From Blastomussa wellsi (Eukaryota > Cnidaria > Anthozoa > Scleractinia > Plerogyridae), in contig OX393564.1 of the NCBI GenBank assembly GCA_947652115.1, positions 777,586 through 841,585 of the forward strand: 64,000 nucleotides of DNA. Direction: 5' to 3'. The notes under the pieces are model-generated. The model saw only the letters and a list, made by a program, of their open reading frames with translations, was not told the DNA's origin and did no database searches. The translations under genes were made by a program, and so were the position numbers. The first letter of the stretch is position 1; every line of letters begins with the position of its first letter. Shown piece after piece: positions 56,992-64,000 of the stretch.

Positions 56992-59093
56992 AAAACGGTC
57001 ACATGGTGCAAAATCCGCCATGCTGGAGGGCAGGCTTATTACTGGGACAGCCAAACAAAGCGACCTCAGCCAGTCAAGCTTGGCTTTTCTTTGTTTTGGA
57101 TGGCCCAGTGCGGGAATAATTAGAAAGATTAAGCATGACGTTTGTTTTTCCCGCAAACGGCAACATTCAACTTCTGTGGTTTGCCGTTACAGGCGTTTGT
57201 GCACGGAAATTAGTTGCTTCGTGTTTGTTGTGAACAAGTGATTTTTTCCCTATTTTTCTGAGAGATTTATTTGAGAACTACAATGGAGGTCAAAAATAGT
57301 TGGGACACTTCTGAAAAGGAGTATCCAATAGTGCAACAGATTATCCTGGGGTTTAAAAAATGGGTTCTGCACGTTCCCAAGTCCCCCTTCCCAACTCTCA
57401 AGCCCCCCCCCCAAGCAATGTTGACAAACATATAATGCGCTGAACTTGGCGTGTGGGATAGTCAATTCTCAACATTGCTTTGGGGGAAGGGGGCTAGCAG
57501 TCATTTTGCCCACAATTGCGCCACGTGTCCCAGCAGTTATGTCCCGCATGTGGCCGCAAAGTATTATCGTCGCGTGGCCCGATCTATCTTATCGAAGACA
57601 TGAAATGTACCACATTTTCTCGAGGTATACTAAAATTTAGGAACATTGCTTGCTCTATTTTTGTCAAAAGGCCATCAATTAAGGTCATCGCTTCATAAAA
57701 CCACGCTAAAAAAAGCTCGGGAGTAACAAACAACAACGCCTTGGCTGATTTTCCTTTCGTAAACGGTCGATCCCATATTAACGGTCGATGCCATAATTGG
57801 TAACCAAGCTTTTCGGAATGGACGATGCTACATCTTTTCTAGTTTAGGCCTCGGACTAGAGCGAAACTGGTTATAATTGGGTTATAGACTAATACACATT
57901 CACCAAATGCTTAATTGATCACTTTCACACCAGTTTGCTTGCAGTCAGCTTTTATTTGTTGGCTAGGGCGATGATGAAATAGGGGTGTTGGCATGTCAGA
58001 AGTTCCGGGTTCTATTCTAGTTGTTTTGTGTGTGAAAAAAAAATTGACGACGCCTAAAAATTTCTAAGTGTCGCTATGATGGCAGCGACCGTTTACGAAA
58101 GGGAAAGGTGCAACGCCTTGTCCAGCTATTATTGCCTTTCATAAATTGGTGCCTTATTTTTTGGGATATTCCTCGTTAGAGCGATCGACTTGAAAATTAG
58201 TTTCAAAAGTTAGGAAAGATTTTAGGGTGAATTGGTTCGAATCGTATCGTAAAGTAATCACATTCTGTCAATGTAGTGGCCTCTTTGATGATCTCCCTTT
58301 CTTACTTTTTATTTTTGTGTTTCAATGTCGTGTTGCTGTTTGACAACCAGCTGGGACTAATGTGGCTTCATCTCTTAATATCGTGATTTATTATTTTATA
58401 TTATTTTATTTTATTTAATCTTCTCTCTCTTTATACATAGACCACAAACGTCCTCAGTTTTGCATTGCACCTTCCAGTTATAAATTTGTCCTAACGTTTA
58501 GTTATATTAGTTCTTAGTACTTTGTAATTTGTATACTGCCATTCATGTATAACAAATAATAAAGGTAAACAACCCGTTAGTAAACTGCCATCTCTCTCGC
58601 TCGAGGTCAATCTCCAGTAGAATCCCTATTAAATTAACTATTCCGGCAGCAATAGCCCACGGCAATCACAGTGAAAACGCAATTGCCATTTTTGCTAAAT
58701 AATTTCAAATTCACTGGCTCAGCTACGTGCAGCTATAGAATTATTTCTAACATCCTTCAGCCAAATTTTCTGCCTCAATTCTTGACAAAAATTTATTCTA
58801 AGTCAGTTTTAAGAATTTGAACATATATATGTCTCATCGTTGACTGAGGATGTTCCCATATTCCATTTCACTTGGCAGTACGAGTACTCAATACAGGTCA
58901 CGTACTGATGTCACGCAGATGTCCCTAAAGTTTGAAACAAGATAAACCTGTCGATGGTGACAGGTTGTCATTTGAGTTGCAAGATATGTTTTACATGCAT
59001 AAATACTAAAGAAATCTTCTCAACTCCGCTATAATAGCTTGTCCCATGGCAGCTTAGAACCTTAAATTACATCTCCCGTGATCATCAAAAGTC
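56992..59093. other. Intergenic between LINE and GPCR
   Basis: Short inverted G/C-rich segments (AAGCAATGTTGA near 57414 and TCAACATTGCTT near 57470) and an AT-rich stretch ending AATAATAAAGGT near 58565, which resembles a LINE 3' tail. No gene supported. The GPCR promoter should be in the last few hundred bases. Confidence 0.4.
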
Positions 59094-60044
59094 ATGGGAG
59101 AATCGCTTTCTCTCGGGCTTGCATTGAGATCTCAGACTTTAGTTTGGATTGAAACAGTTTCGCTTGCTGTCATCAATGTTGTGGCCCTCTTTGGCAATCT
59201 CCTCATTTGTTACGCTGTGTACAGAAACCAGAGGCTTCGTACCCTTCCCAACATGTTTGTAGTAGCCCTTGGTGTAAGCGACATTCTCATGTCCACCTGC
59301 TGTATGCCTTTTTCAGTTGCAACTTTACTCCGCGGAGAGTGGATTTTTGGCGAAACATTTTGTCGATTTCATGGTTTTCAAGTGTTTATGTTTGGAATGG
59401 CCTCTCTAAATACCATGGGAATAATTTCGGTTAGCCGATATTTCTGTGTTGTGAAACGAGAAAAGTACACCGTCTTGTTTAAGAAGCGAAAAAGTTTGAT
59501 GTACATTGTCGTCGTGTGGTTTGCGGCTTTTGTAGGCTCTGCTGCCCCATTCTTTTTCAAAGAAGGCGGATTTAAATTTCAGCCAGGGAAAAGCATGTGC
59601 TTGTACCCAGTTGAAAGTAAAATTGCTTACACCATCTTTATTGATTGCGTTTACATCGCAGCCCCCTTGGCAGTTATAACGATCTGCTACGTCAGAGTGT
59701 TTTACACAGTGTCAAGATCTAATCTCGTTTTCTCGCAAGAAAATAACCTCGAGCAACTCAGAGCGAATGTGGAAGAAGCCAAAGTGACCAAGACTTTAGC
59801 AGCCGTAATGGTCGGCTTCACATGTTGCTGGCTTCCTGTCTTTATCATGGATAACATTGACGCGGCGCGCAGGGAACAAACGTTGCCGCGACAGGCGTAC
59901 CTTGTATACGGGTTCTTGATTTATTTGAGTAGCACCATCAACCCCTTCATATATGGTGCAACGAATAGGCAGTTCAGACAAGAATACAGAGCTATTTTTA
60001 GTAAGATTACTTGCTTCCGACGCCAAAATAACAACAGCAACTAA
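59094..60044 (+). CDS. Intronless class A (rhodopsin-family) GPCR
   Basis: 316 aa, seven hydrophobic segments. TM1 has FGNLLICYAV (the conserved Asn), TM2 LPNMFVVALGVSDILMS (the conserved Asp), and the TM3 cysteine is in ETFCRFHGF. The end of TM3 reads ISVSRYFCVV, so the DRY motif is SRY. TM6 has GFTCCWLPVFI and TM7 SSTINPFIYG (NPxxY type). The TM7 lysine that binds retinal in opsins is replaced by Tyr, so it is not a photopigment. Layout and motifs are nearest to the melatonin/amine/opsin-related group, but the ligand is unknown. There is no signal peptide and the N- and C-terminal tails are short. The start is the first ATG in the open frame, in good context (AGTCATGGG). Single-exon receptors of this kind are often expanded in anthozoans (general knowledge). 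Confidence 0.88.
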   Translation: MGESLSLGLALRSQTLVWIETVSLAVINVVALFGNLLICYAVYRNQRLRTLPNMFVVALGVSDILMSTCCMPFSVATLLRGEWIFGETFCRFHGFQVFMFGMASLNTMGIISVSRYFCVVKREKYTVLFKKRKSLMYIVVVWFAAFVGSAAPFFFKEGGFKFQPGKSMCLYPVESKIAYTIFIDCVYIAAPLAVITICYVRVFYTVSRSNLVFSQENNLEQLRANVEEAKVTKTLAAVMVGFTCCWLPVFIMDNIDAARREQTLPRQAYLVYGFLIYLSSTINPFIYGATNRQFRQEYRAIFSKITCFRRQNNNSN

Positions 60045-61454
60045 GATTAACTCACGGTTCGACAAACGATGTGACTAGGTTGGGAGACTATTCCATCTGC
60101 TTTTTGCTATATAATAAATTACGGAGTAGAAAAAATCTTCCTTGGACTTAATAAAACACCATTAGACTATCACTGATTGTAATGACTATAGTGTATCGAG
60201 TTTATTGACGAGACGGACAAATGAAGTTCGTAGTGAATTCTATGCGCCAGAAGGAAACAGGCACCAATAGTGTGCATGTGACTACTAACTTTATCTTCAT
60301 AAAGTAGCGCCATGGATCGGAGTCATGTGGAAACTTGTTTTGTGTCGTTTTTTTTTTTCATGTAGAGTACAGTGGAACCCCGACATAATCAAATCCTTTA
60401 CAGTGAAGTTACTGGTATAACGAACGATAGCCAAACTGAGCGTGCAATGTATTATTCTCAGAAAGAACTCCGGTAGAACGAGTCCTGTTTCCCAGTTCCA
60501 TAGCATATCGTTATATCGGGGTTTCACTGTAAGCCTTCTTATAATAACTTGAATCTAAAATTATTTCAGTTATATGTACCTATGAAAAGTATATATATTT
60601 TATAGGATGGTAAATTTAAGGAGTCGATGTAAACTGTCATACAGTTAAAGAGAATAAGAGAAACTGCTGACAGTCTAAGCTTCAGGAAGCGTTCGATTTT
60701 AGCTTTAAGCTTTAAATTCGCGAATGGAGAACACAAGACAACAGTTGTTATGCAAACTTCCTCAGTCTAGAAGTGCTTTTAAAAAATATAATTCATACGT
60801 GCCTGTAGAAGTGCTTAGAGTAAACTGTACGTGTTGTTGTGAGGAAATCGCTTCTTGGAAAGCACGCCAGCTGAAACCACTTTCATGATATAACAATAAT
60901 AATTTTCTGTTTGAAAATAACGTAGATACAGATCGAAATTGTGATTTGTAGATTGTTTGACAAGATCACACAAATTAAAGTAAACCATAAAGGAACAACT
61001 AATTTGTTCGATTAGAAAGTTAGATAAACTAAGGCCTAAATTCAACATAGCTAAATTGAATAGTGTTTTTCCTTTAAAACTTCAACAGCTGAAACAATAT
61101 CCCGCATGTACAGATAAATATTCCTAAAAAATAATTTCAAAATTTTTTGACAAAAAATATCTTGAACTCGAATCAACAGAATGAAAAGTTCATTACGACC
61201 TACTTTTATTGTTAACAGCAACATCAATGCAAAATATGATAAGCAAAAACTACCTGCACCAGTTCAAGGACAGCCTGACTGTCATAACTCATATACTGTC
61301 AATGAACAAGAAGTTCCGGTATAAAAGAGGCCTGAGCCATTATCACGCGCAGTTGTCGGTCAACCATCAAAGGGTAAACAGCTGAAAACAAGTCCGCGCC
61401 TTTGTGCGACAGTTACGTAGAAAATGCATGCTATTTTTGCTGAGAATGCTGTGT
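60045..61454. other. Intergenic after GPCR
   Basis: GPCR 3' UTR, the pogo-like element at 60370-60529, and AT-rich sequence without supported genes. Confidence 0.45.
60368..60531. mobile_element. 160-bp pogo/mariner-like MITE with TA duplication
   Basis: CAGTGGAACCCCGACATAA at 60370 and TTATATCGGGGTTTCACTG ending 60529 are terminal inverted repeats with few mismatches, flanked on both sides by TA (60368-60369 and 60530-60531). No transposase. The CAGTGGAACCCC-type end is typical of Tigger/pogo-derived elements. Confidence 0.8.
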
Positions 61455-61575
61455 AAATCAACATTGAAATGGCATCAACGGAAACTCGGAAAAAATCCGA
61501 GTCCCAGATGGGATTTGAACCCACGACCCTCCGTGATCTAGTCGAATGCTCTAACCACTGAGCTACTGGAGACTC
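61455..61575 (-). repeat. tRNA-derived SINE-like element
   Basis: On the minus strand, 61575 to 61499 folds as a tRNA-like unit: an acceptor stem GAGTCTCCAG against CTGGGACTC with one bulged base, a D-arm with A-box TAGCTCAGTGGTTAGAGCA, a weak anticodon arm with loop CTAGATC, and a T-arm GTGGG-TTCAAAT-CCCAT with the B-box. It runs into a tail CGGATTTTTTCCGAGTTTC and TGATGCCATTTCAATGTTGA shared with 14651-14725. The bulge, a mismatched anticodon stem and the tail speak against a working tRNA gene; the isotype is not assigned. Confidence 0.65.
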
Positions 61576-61907
61576 TATGGTGAGCAAGGGTCAAATGTGG
61601 GTCTTGACTGGAACTGTATCGCGCGGTTACACAGTCAAATGATGACATGCACACATAGCCACATAGCTCTTAACTGCATCACGCAGTCACATTACAGTCG
61701 AACCAAGTGAAGCGTACCCCCCTAGAGTACATTAATGAATTGATTATTTGAAAATTAACCCGTTAGTCGTTCCAAGAATGCATGACGAATACGTTCGCTT
61801 TGAAAAGGCGCGGATCAATGTTCAAATCAAGAGTCGATTTCTGATTGGATAATGCGAACAAGAGATGTTCCTAATATGGAGAATCGAAACACGGACTGTA
61901 ATCCAAA

Positions 61908-63593
61908 ATGGCCTCCAACATGGCGGGAAAGGTGAGTTCGAGTGTTTGATGTGTACGACGTCTTTTATAGTTGTTATCGAGAGTGTTTTGGCTTTTTACA
62001 TCTAGAAGAACTTGTAAAAAGTCTTATTTGTGTACATGGCAGGAAAAAAAGGAGTTCGCCGGCGAAGCTCATCCATTTTTTGTGGAAGAATATTTTCGAC
62101 TGCATGTACAGCTAGCTTAGCAAAGTGCAAACTTTTCTTTTTCAGGATTCTTCAGAAAAAAAAGTTTTATTGGAGTTCAAAGGCCTAAAAAAGGTATGTG
62201 CTGTTACAAGAGGAGACAGCAAAGTCTCGCTGATCGAGCGCGTTTTTCAAACACGTCTACAGACATCCGAATCTTCCGCTTCCGCTATTGTATCACTGCA
62301 GCGGTATGACCCAGAATGGGAGGACCTTGTTGACATCGATGTTGATCAGATTAGAGACCGAGACAAAATAAAGGTGCTGATTATAGATAACGGTGGAGCA
62401 TCCGCTGCATGTGCAAATGGAACTTCTAAAGCTGGTCGAGAGAGGGATGTACCTGAACATGGTGTGGAGCAATTGATCAGTAACCTAGAGGATGAGAGAC
62501 GAGCTCTTGATTATAAATTCAGCATAGCGCAGGCAACATTGGAATCCCTGAAAGTCGCCCCGAGAGAAAGAGGTCTTGCAGGAAAGCACTCGAATTTTAC
62601 TTGCAGTAGTTGCCATTATAAAGGTCATCGTGTGAACAACTGCATGCTGCATCCATGCCGAGGTTATTTTGAGTGTGGCCAGTTGTCATTACACCGAGAG
62701 CATAAGGATAATCTAAAACATGTAAGTTGTCAGACAATACTTTAACCTGTTATACTTCTTCCTTTGTGTTTATTTCGTTCATGCGATCACTGTGAGCCTT
62801 GTTTAATGAAGTGTTACTTATTAAATGTAAATTTTTGCCTAAAAACCTAAAATTCGAGTGTCATGTGACAATCCTCTGCCAGGGTTACCCTATCTGCGAA
62901 GGGTAACTGGTCACTTCGCCACCAGTGAGTCTCGCCACCACAAAACAATGCAAGATACTGCTGTAGATACTACTACGTTTCTCGTTCTTAAAACATGTCC
63001 AGAGTAGTGGCAAGTTCATTGGTGGCGAAACTTCCTGGTGGCTAGATGACCAGTAACCCTGCCAAGACGAGACAACCTTCCTACCCGAGTTGTCTCATCT
63101 CCTGAGTCAACTTGAGCTGATTTTGTAATGTACCGGTTGTTTGCCTTTTTCACCAAAATAGTGAAAAGTTAGCTCTCCCAGGGTAGATCAGGGGGGGGGG
63201 GGGAGGGTATTTTCTTCCCAAGACCATATAAATGGGGCCTAAGAAACCCAGGGAGGAGGCATATTCATTTCAAGTGATTAGGGTTCTGTGAATGTTCAAA
63301 ATACCAACCCAGGGAATAGCCTTGTATGTCAGTTTTCAAGGGATACCCCTCGTTCCTGCTCTGGAGCTTTGACAGATAGGTGCATTATTGAAGCAGTGTC
63401 AGTGCTACATGTATAAGTATTTCTTTCTATAAGACTTCACTGGAACATTATAATAATTATTATAGTTTCTATATAGTTACTAGTTACTGGTGACATATGT
63501 TTAATATTTACGCTAGGCTGAAGCTGAAGTTAAAGAAATTCAAAAGCAGATTAAAAGAAACATGGATGAAATGGAAAGCTACAAACTGCTCAA
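61908..63593 (+). CDS. 5' part of an unrecognised gene with ubiquitin-fold-like N-terminus and Cys/His cluster
   Basis: Three exons are readable: 61908-61931 (ATG in AAAATGGCCTCC), 62146-62721 and 63517-63593, with GT/AG junctions and continuous phase; the gene continues beyond 64000. After MASNMAGK the first 80 residues (VLLEFKGLKKVCAVTRGD, then DLVDIDVDQIRDRDKIKVLI) alternate strand-like segments as in a PB1 or ubiquitin-like beta-grasp fold; this is inferred from pattern, not recognised homology. A charged helical stretch (EQLISNLEDERRALDYKFSI) follows. Then CSSCHYKGHRVNNCMLHPCR, YFECGQLSLHREHKDNLKH has the cysteine and histidine spacing of a zinc-binding module. Exon 3 is a highly charged helix, probably a coiled coil (EVKEIQKQIKRNMDEME). 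A second ATG at 61920 is an alternative start. Function unknown. Confidence 0.6.
62878..63064. repeat. Inverted-repeat element in the intron of the right-edge gene
   Basis: GGGTAACTGGTCACTTCGCC at the left is matched by GGTGGCTAGATGACCAGTAA at the right, and GCCACCA by TGGTGGCG further in; the ends read TGCCAGGGT and ACCCTGCCA. MITE-like, 187 bases. Confidence 0.6.
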
Positions 63594-64000
63594 GTGTGTA
63601 TTCTTAGATTATAACTTGTATACACTTTTTAATTAACTGCTAGTCTTCAGACCAAAACTAGATTTTTGTCCAACACATTGCAAAATTATAGCTTTTGAGG
63701 GCAAATGAAGGGGCCAGTGAGAAGGATAATTTATGATAATTTTGGTCTTGAAATCCAAGGTTTTAGTTTAATGCATACAAACTGGTTCTAAATCTAGACA
63801 CACAATCGAGTATATATATTTGACATCTTTCACATTATTTTTCAATTTAAATTGACATCTTTCAAAATTTTCATGAGATGAAAAAGCAGATGGGCCACAG
63901 ACAGTTCAACATTTGGAGTAAATTGGAGCCTTAAATCCCTATGTTAATGTTGTATTTGTGACTGTAAGACAAGGTTGGGGGCTGTTATCCTTTTTTAATT

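Noticed and set aside
59094..60044. Opsin identity for the GPCR
   Set aside because: The retinal-binding lysine position in TM7 is Tyr.
61499..61575. Functional tRNA gene
   Set aside because: The acceptor stem has a bulge, the anticodon stem has an A-A mismatch, and a SINE-type tail follows.
61360..61587. Minus-strand open frame reading SPVAQWLEHSTRSRRVVGSN
   Set aside because: This peptide is the translation of a tRNA-like SINE sequence and recurs in many spurious gene predictions.

Overview
The window is metazoan nuclear DNA, almost certainly from an anthozoan cnidarian and most likely a stony coral. This is inferred from an AT-rich background, short phased exons with GT/AG introns, a full-length chordin, a CARD-caspase, and many short palindromic transposon relics of kinds I associate with coral genomes. 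No species can be named from the sequence alone.

Layout: (1) 685-14449, plus strand: a complete chordin gene in about 21 coding exons, with signal peptide, VWC1, four CHRD repeats and VWC2-4. (2) 17150-20334, minus: RER1, the Golgi-to-ER retrieval receptor, in six exons, 194 aa. (3) 24372-28080, minus: a CARD-containing cysteine protease of the caspase family, three exons, 466 aa. (4) about 29.7-55.2 kb, plus: a cluster of six genes (called A-F here) for small proteins with no signal peptide, one N-terminal transmembrane segment and a hydrophilic cytoplasmic tail. The coding region is one large exon (A has a frame break), and in at least five of the six it starts just after a splice acceptor, implying non-coding first exons. 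A, B and D have tails rich in Tyr-x-Asn motifs, the binding consensus of Grb2-type SH2 domains; F has one and C and E have none. The architecture matches vertebrate LAT/LAX/NTAL-type transmembrane adaptors, but I recognise no sequence orthologue. Between and around them are a decayed copy of one TM exon and a duplicated promoter/first-exon block. (5) 55.3-57.0 kb: a 5'-truncated LINE reverse transcriptase with one in-frame stop. (6) 59094-60044, plus: an intronless class A GPCR. (7) 61455-61575: a tRNA-derived SINE-like element. (8) from 61908, plus: the first exons of an unrecognised gene that runs off the right edge.

The most interesting region is the adaptor-like cluster. It shows birth (A/B and D/E duplicates), loss of the signalling motifs in one duplicate (E), a frame break between membrane anchor and motif-rich tail (A), an exon relic, and an orphan promoter. 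If expressed, these proteins would be membrane scaffolds phosphorylated by Src/Syk-type kinases and read by SH2 adaptors. That is inference from motifs only.

The rest is intron and intergenic sequence with palindromic MITE-like elements, pogo-like and hAT-like non-autonomous elements, a 161-bp element with a 14-bp target duplication and a hammerhead-ribozyme-like core, a 26-bp minisatellite at a chordin splice donor, and simple repeats.
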